From NCBI GenBank assembly GCA_963975575.1, contig CAXBHL010000002.1, positions 504,694-568,693 on the forward strand: a DNA stretch of 64,000 nt, read 5' to 3'. This DNA comes from UBA6054 sp963975575. Lineage in GTDB: Bacteria > Planctomycetota > Phycisphaerae > Phycisphaerales > UBA1924. Shown here one piece after another: positions 25,984-34,755 of this stretch; the stretch's first letter is position 1, and every line of letters begins with the position of its first letter. Under the pieces are notes generated by a model, which saw only the letters and a list, made by a program, of their open reading frames with translations, made no database searches and was not told the DNA's origin. A program made the translations under genes and the position numbers.

Positions 25984-26637
25984 ATGGCCAAACGCGTTCT
26001 CCACGACAAGTACTTCAAGCAGGCCAAACGGGAGGGCTACCTCGCCCGCTCGGCCTACAAGCTCATGGAGATCGACGACAAACGTCGGGTCATCCCGCGG
26101 GCCGGCAAGGTGCTGGACCTGGGCTGCGCCCCCGGCTCATGGCTCCAGGTCCTCAGCGAACGGGTGGGGGACAAGGGCTCGGTCGTCGGCATCGACCTCA
26201 AGCGGGTCAACCACGAGATGCCGGCCAACGTGCGCACCCTCGTCGGCGACCTGACCGAGATCGATCCGGCCGACCTGATCGGCGAGGACGGCCGCCTCTT
26301 TGACGGCGTGTTCTCCGACATGGCCCCGGACACCTCCGGCCACGGCGACGACTTCGTCTCCGCCCGCCTGTGCCAGGCCATCGTCGACCGCCTGCCCGTG
26401 CTGCTGGCCAAAGGCGGATCCTGCGTGATGAAGGTGCTCGAGGGCGGGGGCACGCCCCCGCTGATCAAGCGGTGCAAGGGCTGCTTCGTCGAGGCACGCC
26501 CGCTCAAGCCCGACGCGACCCGCGAGGTCTCCCGCGAGATCTACATCGTCTGCAAGAAGTACCGCCCGCCGCAGACGCCCAACCGCTCCGCGGACATCAA
26601 GGCGCCGCCCAAGCCGATCGAGGGCTGGTACAAGTGA
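25984..26637 (+). CDS. rlmE: 23S rRNA (uridine-2'-O) methyltransferase RlmE
   Basis: 217 residues. The SAM-binding motif is DLGCAPGSW at about 45-53. The catalytic K-D-K-E tetrad can be placed at about K26 (ARSAYKL), D112 (VFSDMAP), K150 (CVMKVLEG) and E185 (VSREIYIV). RlmE methylates U2552 (E. coli numbering) of 23S rRNA in a late step of 50S maturation. The stop overlaps the GTG of the following gene, an unusual partner for it. Confidence 0.93.
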   Translation: MAKRVLHDKYFKQAKREGYLARSAYKLMEIDDKRRVIPRAGKVLDLGCAPGSWLQVLSERVGDKGSVVGIDLKRVNHEMPANVRTLVGDLTEIDPADLIGEDGRLFDGVFSDMAPDTSGHGDDFVSARLCQAIVDRLPVLLAKGGSCVMKVLEGGGTPPLIKRCKGCFVEARPLKPDATREVSREIYIVCKKYRPPQTPNRSADIKAPPKPIEGWYK

Positions 26638-28565
26638 GCTTCCTCGCCCCCTTCGCCGGCCTGCTGGCCGGAGGGCTGGGGCTGGCGGCCCTGCTCGCCC
26701 TGCACGCCCTGAAACTGCGCCGTCGCCCGGTGCGGGTCTCGTCCACCCTGCTCTGGCGGGACGCCGTGCGGGATCTGGAGGTCAACGTCCCGTTCCGGGC
26801 CCCGCGCCCGACCCTGCTGCTGCTGCTCCAGGCGTTGGGCGTGATTCTGCTCGCCCTGGCGATCGCCCGCCCGGTGCTGGGTGACTCCGACCGGGTCCCG
26901 GGGCGGATCATCATCGTGATCGACGCCTCCGCCTCGATGAGCGCGACCGATGCGGACTCGACCGGCGCCACCCGGCTCGACCGCGCCAAGCGCCTGGCGG
27001 CCGACCGCATCACCGCCCTGCGTCGCGGGTCGGGCGTGCCCGAGATCGCGGTGGTCCGCGCCGCCCTCGAGCCGCGGATGGCCGTCGCCCCGACCCGCTC
27101 GATCGAGGCGGCCGTCGCCGGCATCCGCGCCATCGAGCCGACCGATCAGCCGCTCGACCCGGACGCCCTGCGCACCGTGCTGGCCGCACTGCTCGACCGA
27201 CCCGCCGACGCGGGCGAGGATCCGGAGGCCACCGAGGACGCCCAGCCCACGCTGTGGGTCTTCACCGACGCCGGCGTGTCCGCCCGTGATTTTCCCGGTT
27301 GGTCCGGCGATATCGTGCCCGTGCTCGCCGAGCCGGGCGAGAACACCGGCATCGCCGCTTTGCACGCCTCCCGCGATCCGGCCGACCCGGCCGCCGCGCG
27401 GGTCTTTCTCCGCGTCGTGTCCAACGCCGACCGACCGGCGGGCGTGGTCGCGGACCTGAGCGTCCGCCCGCTCTCCGGCTCGGGCCAGGCCGGCCCGTCG
27501 ACCCGCGTGGCGTTGCAGATCCCGCCCGCGACCGCCGAGGAGCCCGGTTCTCTCACCCGCACGCTCTCGGTGCGGGCGCCGGGCGCCAGCCGCATCGCGG
27601 TCTCGCTCGAGTCCGGCGGCGTGCTCGCCTCCGACGACACCGCCTGGGTGGACCTGCCCGACCCCAGCCCGCCGCGCACGGTGGTCTTTGCGCCGGATGC
27701 CCGGGCCGATCCGTTCCTGATGGACGTGCTCGGCGTGCTCGCGCCCGGCGCGGTCTCGGTGCACGCGCCGGGCGAGACCGACGCCCTCCGCGGCGCGGGC
27801 CTGGCGGTGTACGACCGCGTCACGCCCGCCCGGCTGCCGCCGATCCCATCGCTGGGCTTCGGCAGCGCGTGGCCCGGCACGGAAAACGCAGAGACCGCGG
27901 GGCGAGAGCGGATCATCGCGTGGGACCGCACGCACCCCGTCCTGCGGGACCTGAGCCTCTCGCCGGTGGTCTTCGACCGGGCGGTGGCCCTGCCCGACGC
28001 GTCAACGCCAGGCGTCGCGGTGCTCGCCGAGGCCCGGTCCGGCCCGGTGATCATCGAGGGCCTCGGCGGCGGCGTCCGCCACATCCGCGTCGCCTTCCCG
28101 CTCAACCGATCGAACTGGGCGGTGGATGTCGGCATGCCCATCTTCGTCGCCGGTGCGTTCGAGCGGCTCGCGCCGGGCGTGCGGGGCGAGGGCACCACGC
28201 GCACCACGGCCGCGCCGATCGAGGTGCGGGCCAACGGCGAGTCGGTCCGCGTGATGGGCCCGGCGGAGTCGGTCGTGCCCGTGTCCGCGGAGGGCACCGC
28301 CACCATCAGCCCGCTGGCACTCGTGGGCGAATACGCCCTCGCCGGGGCACCCGAGACGCCGACGGTAGCGGTGTCGCTTCTCGACGCGGCCGAGAGCGCG
28401 GTCTCTGTCGCCCCCGCCGAGCGGTTCGGACGCGCCGCATCGGCCAGTGGCCCTGCCCGCGCCTCGGCCGAGGGCCGGCGCGAGCTCTGGCCTCACGCCC
28501 TGCTGGCGTCCCTGTTCTTCATGACGCTCGAATGGCTGATCCACGCGCGTCGGGCGCGCGTGTGA
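26634..28565 (+). CDS. BatA-like membrane protein with von Willebrand A domain
   Basis: About 643 residues from GTG 26634, which overlaps the rlmE stop. There is an N-terminal helix (APFAGLLAGGLGLAALLALHALKL), the RRRPVRVSSTLLW stretch typical of BatA-type proteins, and a second helix at about 60-80. A VWA domain then begins with the MIDAS DASAS at about 97-101. A C-terminal helix (LLASLFFMTLEWLIHARR) anchors the other end. The long region between is periplasmic and beta-rich. Such proteins partner with MoxR ATPases and DUF58 proteins; the only MoxR here is at 5104. It ends 27 bases from the convergent 28593-29699 gene. Confidence 0.88.
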   Translation: MSFLAPFAGLLAGGLGLAALLALHALKLRRRPVRVSSTLLWRDAVRDLEVNVPFRAPRPTLLLLLQALGVILLALAIARPVLGDSDRVPGRIIIVIDASASMSATDADSTGATRLDRAKRLAADRITALRRGSGVPEIAVVRAALEPRMAVAPTRSIEAAVAGIRAIEPTDQPLDPDALRTVLAALLDRPADAGEDPEATEDAQPTLWVFTDAGVSARDFPGWSGDIVPVLAEPGENTGIAALHASRDPADPAAARVFLRVVSNADRPAGVVADLSVRPLSGSGQAGPSTRVALQIPPATAEEPGSLTRTLSVRAPGASRIAVSLESGGVLASDDTAWVDLPDPSPPRTVVFAPDARADPFLMDVLGVLAPGAVSVHAPGETDALRGAGLAVYDRVTPARLPPIPSLGFGSAWPGTENAETAGRERIIAWDRTHPVLRDLSLSPVVFDRAVALPDASTPGVAVLAEARSGPVIIEGLGGGVRHIRVAFPLNRSNWAVDVGMPIFVAGAFERLAPGVRGEGTTRTTAAPIEVRANGESVRVMGPAESVVPVSAEGTATISPLALVGEYALAGAPETPTVAVSLLDAAESAVSVAPAERFGRAASASGPARASAEGRRELWPHALLASLFFMTLEWLIHARRARV

Positions 28566-28592
28566 CGGCGATCGCCACTCGCATCGCTCGCT

Positions 28593-29699
28593 CTACGGGC
28601 AGCCCGCGTTGTACAGCGCGATGTATGCCGAGAGGTCGAAGAAGTTCCAGACGCCGAACGGGGCGGCCAGGTCCGCCGCGTTGTCCTGAGCGTTGTACAG
28701 CCCGACGAACGCGGAGACGTCGAAGAAGTTGAGCACGCCGAACGGTCCCGCGACGTCTGCGTCGCTGCACGGCGGGGTGATCGAGAACACCGTGATGCGG
28801 TCCGCATTGCTTGACGACACGACCACCCGCTGGGTCGTCCCGTCGTCGAACAGATTCAGCCCGCCCCAGTTGGTGCCGGTCAGTCCGAACCCGGAGAACA
28901 CGACCGATGCCTCGCCCGTATCTGGATCCGCGCGATAGACCGCATCGGTGTCCACGTCGAGCACCAGCAGATCATCGGAGAGCGAATCGCCGACAACGCC
29001 CTGCACGTCGCCTAGTGTGGCGCCGGCCAGGGCGAGGCCGCTCACGCTGGCGTCCTCATTGATGGTGCGCAGGCCGGCGGTCCGGTCGGCCACGAACAAC
29101 CGATCGCCCTTCACGGCGATGTCGGCGGCGTCCACCAGCCCCGCCGCGTCGTCGACAACCAAAGCCTCGCCTTCCGGTGTCGAGGGCGACCACGACCAGA
29201 TCAGATCTTGGCCGTTGAATCCCCGGTCCGTCGAAACCATCGAGCCCGGCGCGAGCAGCGTCCCGCTGTAATCGTCGGGAACGTATGTCATCCCGACGGG
29301 ATCGTCGTCCCCGCTCTGGAATCCGCTGACCCACAGTTCCTTCGTCGTGGCGCCGGTCGAGAAATCGATGGCGAGGCGGTGGATCCGGCCGGGGAAGTCT
29401 TCCGAGACGAACAACGCGCCCGTGTTCGGATCGATCGCGAGCCCTGCGACCTCGTCGGTCGAAGCGATCAGTTCGGCATCGCCCGCCGCGTCGATCCGGT
29501 AGACCCCGCCGGATCGGCGTCCGGTGTACAGCAGCCCGTCGAACGGGTTGATCAGCGCCGACATCGCGCCCGCGAAATCAACCTCCCGCTCGAACACCCA
29601 GCCGTCCTCCACGATCACCGGCTGGGCGAACCCGACACCGGCGCACCCGCCCGTCATGCCCGTCGCCAGAATGAGCCGCAACACACCGTGATGGATCAC
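28593..29699 (-). CDS. Secreted beta-propeller-like protein with GC-type dockerin
   Basis: About 368 residues. GTG 29699 is preceded by GGGAGG at good spacing and starts an export segment (VLRLILATGMTGGCAGVGFAQ). The body has repeated short motifs of an SMP-30/NHL-like propeller (GLLYTGRRSGGVYRID, GLAIDPNTGALFVSED, GDRLFVADRTAGL, DDLLVLDVDTDAVYR). The C-terminal ~60 residues hold the paired LNFFDVSAFVGLYN and WNFFDLSAYIALYN motifs, ending NAGCP. This tail marks extracellular proteins in Phycisphaerae. Ligand or substrate unknown. Confidence 0.85.
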   Translation of the reverse strand: MIHHGVLRLILATGMTGGCAGVGFAQPVIVEDGWVFEREVDFAGAMSALINPFDGLLYTGRRSGGVYRIDAAGDAELIASTDEVAGLAIDPNTGALFVSEDFPGRIHRLAIDFSTGATTKELWVSGFQSGDDDPVGMTYVPDDYSGTLLAPGSMVSTDRGFNGQDLIWSWSPSTPEGEALVVDDAAGLVDAADIAVKGDRLFVADRTAGLRTINEDASVSGLALAGATLGDVQGVVGDSLSDDLLVLDVDTDAVYRADPDTGEASVVFSGFGLTGTNWGGLNLFDDGTTQRVVVSSSNADRITVFSITPPCSDADVAGPFGVLNFFDVSAFVGLYNAQDNAADLAAPFGVWNFFDLSAYIALYNAGCP

Positions 29700-29878
29700 T
29701 TCACCCTCCCTTCGCGTGGACGCCTGCGCATGAAACCTTCCAAACCGCAGCCTAGTGGATCCGCATCCCCCCAAACAACCCGAATCTCGGAGTTTCGCGG
29801 TCGTTCGGTGCGCGCGCCACGCCCGACAGACCCGCCCGAGTCTCTCGTCCGCTTGGACATTTCGCCCTACGATTCCCC

Positions 29879-30976
29879 GTGCTCGCCACGCCACTGACAC
29901 TCCGCGCCCCGACCGGCTCCGTCGCCCTGGAGTCCAACCTGCTCCTCGCCCCCATCGCGGGCTGGTGCGAGCTGGCGTGGCGTCTGACCGTCCGGCAGTG
30001 CGGCGGCGTCGGCCTGGCCTGCACCGACCTGCTCAGCCCCAAGGGCCTCATCTGCGGCTCCGAGGCCTCCTACGACCTCGCCCGCACGCACGACCTCGAC
30101 CAGCCCATCGGCATGCAGCTCTACGGGGCCGACCCGCAGATCCTCGCCGACGGCGCCCGCTGGTGCGCCGACCACGGCGCCACGGTCGTGGACATCAACA
30201 TGGGCTGCCCGGTCGACAAGGTCTGCAAGAAAGACGGCGGCAGCAAACTCATGTGCAACCTGCCCAACACCTTCAGGGTGTTCGAGGCCGTCCGCGCAGC
30301 CCTGCCCGGGCACATCCCGCTGACGGCCAAGATGCGCCTGGGCTGGGACGAGGCCGCGTACGAGGCGGGCGTGGCGTGCGACCTTGCCGTGGGCCTGTGC
30401 GAACGCGGCGCGGCCCTGATCACCGTCCACGGGCGGACGACGGAGATGAAGTTCAAGGGCGAGTGCCGACGCGAGGGCATCCGGCGCGTGGTCGAAGCGG
30501 TGGGGGCCGCGACCGGCCGGTACGACGGCACCGTGTCGGGCGGCGTGCCCGTCATCGGCAACGGCGACGTCCGCGAGCCGCAGGACGTGCTGGACATGAT
30601 GGCCGAGACCGGCTGCGCGGGCGTGATGATCGGGCGCGGGTCGTTCGGCAACCCCTGGATCTTCCGCGCCGCGTGGGCGTTGCAGCGGGGCCTAGACCCA
30701 GCCGGCGTGGCTCCGAGCGAAGACGAGCAGATGGACACGATCCGCGCCTACTTCGACCGCATGATCGAGTTCCGATCCGAGCACCACGCGATGCACGTCA
30801 TCCGCCAGAAGATCTCCTGGCTCGGCAAGACCGTCAACCGCGGCCACTGCAAGGCCCTCAAGAACGCCGTGCGCGTCGCCGAGACCCCCGCCGAAGTGCA
30901 CGCCGCGTTCGAGGCGTGGGGTAGTGGAGATCTGCGTCGCAACGAATCCGAGCCCGCGGAAGCGATATCGGACTAG
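29879..30976 (+). CDS. tRNA-dihydrouridine synthase (Dus family)
   Basis: 365 residues from GTG 29879. The flavin-binding start LLAPIAGW is at about 22-29. The catalytic Cys lies in DINMGCPVDKVCKKDGG (about 110), with the VHGRTTEMKFKG segment, VIGNGDV, and GVMIGRGSFGNPW for FMN phosphate. It reduces specific uridines in the tRNA D-loop. It matches the DusB-like bacterial branch in length and motifs. The C-terminal ~20 residues look like a low-complexity tail. It is divergent from the dockerin gene, so 29700-29878 should carry promoters for both. Confidence 0.92.
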   Translation: MLATPLTLRAPTGSVALESNLLLAPIAGWCELAWRLTVRQCGGVGLACTDLLSPKGLICGSEASYDLARTHDLDQPIGMQLYGADPQILADGARWCADHGATVVDINMGCPVDKVCKKDGGSKLMCNLPNTFRVFEAVRAALPGHIPLTAKMRLGWDEAAYEAGVACDLAVGLCERGAALITVHGRTTEMKFKGECRREGIRRVVEAVGAATGRYDGTVSGGVPVIGNGDVREPQDVLDMMAETGCAGVMIGRGSFGNPWIFRAAWALQRGLDPAGVAPSEDEQMDTIRAYFDRMIEFRSEHHAMHVIRQKISWLGKTVNRGHCKALKNAVRVAETPAEVHAAFEAWGSGDLRRNESEPAEAISD

Positions 30977-31088
30977 TCGCTGGGCTCCAGGAACGAATCC
31001 GTACGAAATCAGGCTCAATCCGCAGACTACCTTGGCGCGACGGCACCAACTGGCGCTGGAGGATGTGACCTATTCCCTGGAGACACCC

Positions 31089-32711
31089 ATGACCCGTGCC
31101 ATCGCTGTTTTCGCCTCGCTCGCCCTGTCTGCCTTCGCCCAAGCCGCCGACCTGCTTGTGCCGGGCCAGTTCCCGACGATCCAGGCTGCGGCGAACGCCG
31201 CATCAGACGGTGATCGCGTCCTGATCTCGCCCGGGACCTACGCGGAACGCGTCGTCCTGCCGCAGAACCGATCCCTTGAACTGATTGGGACGGACGGCGC
31301 GACCTCGACCATCATCGACGCGCGTGGAGCGGGCGGATCCGGGCCGGCGGTCCTTGCCCAATCCGGGGTGTCCGGTGTCTTTGTGGCGTCCGGGCTGACC
31401 GTTCGGGGGGATGAGGGCTATCTCAGCCTTGACTCAGCGATGTTCCTCTGGACCTATGCCCCGGGGATCACCATCCTTTCGGGCGATGCGGTGATCCGAG
31501 ACTGCGTCATCGAAGATTGCACCATGGTGGACCCGTACAATCCGGATTGGACAGCGGGCGCGGGGCTTTCTATGGTGCGTGGTTCGGGTGAACTCGAAGT
31601 TGTCCGAACCACCTTCAGAAACAATGTCGCGGCAGAAGGCGGGGCCCTGTTCACATCGGGTTTGATTCGCATCATCGACAGCACCTTCGAGAACAACCAC
31701 GGAACCTCGCGAGGCGGTGCGGTTTGGAACTACAGCCAGTTCGCCATAAACAGCATAGATGGATGCGTCTTCACCGGGAACACGTCCGCGGGGTCGGGCG
31801 GGGCGATCGACGGGGTCTTTGATCGGATCACCAACTCGAGTTTCATCGGCAACACCGCCGCCGGTTTGTCGATCTTCCCCAAGACGGGCGGGGCGATCCG
31901 CGGGCCGATTCGCGAGATCATCAACTGCATCTTTTCTAGCAACAGTGCGGCGGAGTCGGGCGGAGCCTACTTCAGCCAGACGAACGATACAACGATCACA
32001 TCGAGCCTGTTCCTCGACAACGACGCCCCGGTCGCGAGCGTGTTCGCAGGCTCGGACGCTGGAGCACTGATCGCCAACTGCATCATCACGCTCGGCGGCA
32101 GCTCCGCGCCTGTACCGCCCTCGTTCGGAGGCTCGATTCAATACTCAAACGTGGAAGGCGGGTTCGTCGGAGAAGGAAACATCGACGCCGATCCGATGAT
32201 CGCCGATCCTGGCAGCGGCGACTTCTCCCTATTGCCTGGATCCCCGTGCATCGATGCCGGGAGCAACCTGCTGGTGGCGTTCGATTCAGACGATGTCAAT
32301 ATGAACGGGCTTGATCTGGATTTTTACCCCTTCGACATCCTCGGAAACCCGAGATTCACGCAGGACCTCTCCGCCGCGGATACGGGGCTAACCGATGGTC
32401 GTAACTTTGTCATCGACATGGGACCGATCGAGCGCGTTGTGGCGGTAGCGACCGATGGCAACGCCGACTGCAATGGGAACCTGACCAACGACCTGATCGA
32501 CATCGTTCAGGGTACCGCGGACGACTGCAACAACAACCTGATCCCCGATTCTTGCGACATCGCCGCGGATCCTTCGCTGGACATCAACAGCGACGGCATC
32601 ATCGATGCCTGCCAGAACCTGTGTCCGGCCGACATCGCGGCGCCGTTCGGTCAGCTCAACTTCTTCGATGTTGTCCAGTTCATCAACTGGTTCAACGCCG
32701 GTTGCCCTTGA
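31089..32711 (+). CDS. Secreted right-handed beta-helix protein with GC-type dockerin
   Basis: About 540 residues. ATG 31089 has CTGGAG at suitable spacing and begins a signal peptide (RAIAVFASLALSAFAQAAD). VPGQFPTIQAAANAASDGDRV and SPGTYAE open a pectate-lyase-like parallel beta-helix. Repeated coils carry FxNNxAxxGGA-type turns (about 165-330). NADCNGNLTNDLID and DINSDGIIDACQ are calcium-binding thrombospondin-3/EF-like motifs. The end, CPADIAAPFGQLNFFDVVQFINWFNAGCP-like, has one full dockerin-type motif rather than the usual two. Likely a surface polysaccharide-binding or degrading protein; no catalytic residues identified. Confidence 0.87.
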   Translation: MTRAIAVFASLALSAFAQAADLLVPGQFPTIQAAANAASDGDRVLISPGTYAERVVLPQNRSLELIGTDGATSTIIDARGAGGSGPAVLAQSGVSGVFVASGLTVRGDEGYLSLDSAMFLWTYAPGITILSGDAVIRDCVIEDCTMVDPYNPDWTAGAGLSMVRGSGELEVVRTTFRNNVAAEGGALFTSGLIRIIDSTFENNHGTSRGGAVWNYSQFAINSIDGCVFTGNTSAGSGGAIDGVFDRITNSSFIGNTAAGLSIFPKTGGAIRGPIREIINCIFSSNSAAESGGAYFSQTNDTTITSSLFLDNDAPVASVFAGSDAGALIANCIITLGGSSAPVPPSFGGSIQYSNVEGGFVGEGNIDADPMIADPGSGDFSLLPGSPCIDAGSNLLVAFDSDDVNMNGLDLDFYPFDILGNPRFTQDLSAADTGLTDGRNFVIDMGPIERVVAVATDGNADCNGNLTNDLIDIVQGTADDCNNNLIPDSCDIAADPSLDINSDGIIDACQNLCPADIAAPFGQLNFFDVVQFINWFNAGCP

Positions 32712-32746
32712 ACCCGGCTTGGGACCCGTCCGCTTCGCGCCCCTAC

Positions 32747-33169
32747 CTAGTGCGGCACTTCCTTCACCGCGTTCCGGTTCCACGCCGGCACCCGCACCAC
32801 GATCTCGCCTTCCTTCTGGATGATGCACTGGCAGGACAGCCGGCTGTTCCGCTCCAGCCCCGGGGCCTCCTCCACGCGGTCCTCTTCCTCTTCCTCGGCC
32901 TCGGACAGGTTCTCCATCCCCTTGTCGATGTACACGTGGCAGGTCGAGCAGGCGCAGACCGCCCCGCAGGCGTGCTCGATGTTGACCCCGTTCTCGACCG
33001 CCACCTCGAGCAGATGCTCGCCCTTGGCGGCCATGAACTCGTGCTCCTTGGCCGTCGGATCCGAGCCCGTGAAATGGTCGTCGTCGATCATCCCGTCCGG
33101 GTTTTCAAGGATGTACTTGACCTTGACCGTCTTGGGGCCGTGGTCGTGGTCGCTGTGTCGAAGGTGCAT
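32747..33169 (-). CDS. [2Fe-2S] ferredoxin, adrenodoxin/Isc type
   Basis: 140 residues. Cluster ligands are in the loop ACGAVCACSTCHVYI (Cys at about 68, 74 and 77, with an extra Cys at 72) and in RLSCQC near 113. GMENLSEAEEEEEDRVE is the acidic interaction helix that meets redox partners in the ISC/adrenodoxin type. An insert of about 15 residues precedes the first ligand. It donates electrons in the cytoplasm, for example for Fe-S assembly or P450-type enzymes. No isc genes are adjacent. GAGG lies upstream of ATG 33169. Confidence 0.92.
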   Translation of the reverse strand: MHLRHSDHDHGPKTVKVKYILENPDGMIDDDHFTGSDPTAKEHEFMAAKGEHLLEVAVENGVNIEHACGAVCACSTCHVYIDKGMENLSEAEEEEEDRVEEAPGLERNSRLSCQCIIQKEGEIVVRVPAWNRNAVKEVPH

Positions 33170-33273
33170 AGACTGCCTCGCTGCGGGAAATGGGCCGGAA
33201 TATTGGAATCATTCTAGTCCCCGGACCGCCGATCGGGCCCGGGGCGGGTCATCCCGCGGGAGACGGCACAACG

Positions 33274-34119
33274 GTGGATCAGCCAGCGAACCCAGCCCGC
33301 GCACCGGACCCGACCGGCGTTCCGGTCGAGCTGACCGTGGTCGCGCCCGCGCGGGACGAGGCGGACAACGTCCGCCCCCTGATCGAGCAGATCGGGGCCG
33401 CGCTGACGCCCACCGGCATCGGTTTCGAGTTTCTCCTGGTGGACGACGCGTCCTCCGACGGCACGCCGGACCGGGCCCGCGCCCTGATGGGCAAGTTCCC
33501 GTGGGTTCGCGTCATCAGCCTGCCGGCCCCCGCCGGCGGCGGCGGCAACGGCCAGTCCGCCGCCTTCCGCGTCGGCTTCGCGGCCGCCCGGGGCGAGCTG
33601 ATCGGTGTGCTCGACGCCGACCTCCAGAACGACCCGGCCGACCTCGCCCGCATGGTCGCGCACCTCCGAGACACCGGGGCCGATTTCGTGCAGGGCGACC
33701 GATCGGCCGCCCGTCGCGCCGGCGACCCGTGGATCCGCCAGGCCGGGTCGGTCGTCGGACGTGTGTTCCGCCGCATGATCCTGGGCGATTCGATCCGCGA
33801 CACCGGCTGCTCGCTCCGCGTGATGAAGCGCGAGATCGCCCAGGGCCTGCCCCTGGACTTCAAGGGCATGCACCGGTTCATCCCGGTCACCGCCCGCCAT
33901 CTGGGGTACACCGTGGTCGAACTGCCCGTCGCCCACCGCGCCCGCCACGCGGGCGAGCCCAAGTACGGCCTGGGCATCACCCAGCGGGCGTTGCCGGGGC
34001 TGATCGACTGCTTCGCCGTCCGCTGGATGTCCCGGCGCCGGCGCACGCCGGGCACGCCCGTCGAGCACGCCGCACCGGCGGAGCGTCCGGCCCCGTCCCG
34101 CGAGGGGGCCACCGCTTGA
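33274..34119 (+). CDS. GT2-family glycosyltransferase (dolichyl-phosphate-mannose synthase-like)
   Basis: About 281 residues from GTG 33274; an in-frame ATG at 33190 gives a Pro/Gly-rich extension and is the alternative start. The GT-A signatures are VVAPARDEADNV, LLVDDASSDGT (nucleotide binding) and the metal motif GVLDADLQNDP. TGCSLRVMKRE and AGEPKYGLGI are typical of the DPM1/polyprenyl-phosphate glycosyltransferases that charge lipid carriers. The absence of C-terminal membrane helices fits DPM1-like single-domain enzymes. The TGA stop overlaps the TTG of the LAB_N gene, so both probably act in envelope lipid modification. Confidence 0.87.
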   Translation: MDQPANPARAPDPTGVPVELTVVAPARDEADNVRPLIEQIGAALTPTGIGFEFLLVDDASSDGTPDRARALMGKFPWVRVISLPAPAGGGGNGQSAAFRVGFAAARGELIGVLDADLQNDPADLARMVAHLRDTGADFVQGDRSAARRAGDPWIRQAGSVVGRVFRRMILGDSIRDTGCSLRVMKREIAQGLPLDFKGMHRFIPVTARHLGYTVVELPVAHRARHAGEPKYGLGITQRALPGLIDCFAVRWMSRRRRTPGTPVEHAAPAERPAPSREGATA

Positions 34120-34727
34120 AGCCCGGCCCGATTATCGCGATGGTCGCCCTGCTCTTCGTGGGCATGTGGATGGTGCTGCGCCCCACGCTGGTCCGCGGCA
34201 ACTACGACATCGACGTGCGCGTGGGATCCATGGAGATCCTCCTCGCCCGCGCCCCCGACACCGACCCGCCGGCCTACCGGGTCATCTCGCCCTCGGAGAT
34301 GTCCGGCACCCTCATCCAGCCCGACGACCTCGACGACTTCCTGGCCATGCGACTGGACGCCTGGATGGAGCGCCCCGCGTGGGAGCGGACCCTGCTGGGC
34401 TTTTTCAACATCACCCGCTGGTCCACCTTCGGCTGGGTCACCATCGGGCTGGCCGGGCAGGCCGCGTTCTTCGGACGCATGCTGGTCCAGTGGATCATCT
34501 CGGAGCGGACCAAGGTGTCCACGGTCCCGGAAGTGTTCTGGTGGCTCAGTTTCCTGGGCGGGCTGTTCCTGTTCATCTACTTCGTCTGGCGTAAGGACGT
34601 CGTCGGCGTGCTCGGCCAGGCGACCGGGGTGGTCATCTACGCCCGCAATCTCAGGCTGATCCACAAGGAACACCAGCGCGCCAAGGCGGCCGCCGACGCG
34701 ACCGAGCCCGACCCCGCCGGCGCATGA
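34116..34727 (+). CDS. Lipid A biosynthesis N-terminal domain (LAB_N) membrane protein
   Basis: 203 residues from TTG 34116 with GAGGGGG upstream, overlapping the GT2 stop. One N-terminal helix (IIAMVALLFVGMWMVL) and a ~70-residue loop precede the LAB_N core: GQAAFFGRMLVQWIISERTKVSTVPEVFWW, then SFLGGLFLFIYFVWRKD and GQATGVVIYARNL. In some bacteria this domain is fused to LpxB; standalone versions often sit next to DPM1-like glycosyltransferases, as here. The role is probably carbohydrate-lipid handling at the inner membrane; the reaction is not known. Confidence 0.87.
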   Translation: MKPGPIIAMVALLFVGMWMVLRPTLVRGNYDIDVRVGSMEILLARAPDTDPPAYRVISPSEMSGTLIQPDDLDDFLAMRLDAWMERPAWERTLLGFFNITRWSTFGWVTIGLAGQAAFFGRMLVQWIISERTKVSTVPEVFWWLSFLGGLFLFIYFVWRKDVVGVLGQATGVVIYARNLRLIHKEHQRAKAAADATEPDPAGA

Positions 34728-34755
34728 GCCGCCCGATCCCCGCAGGAGACCCCCG

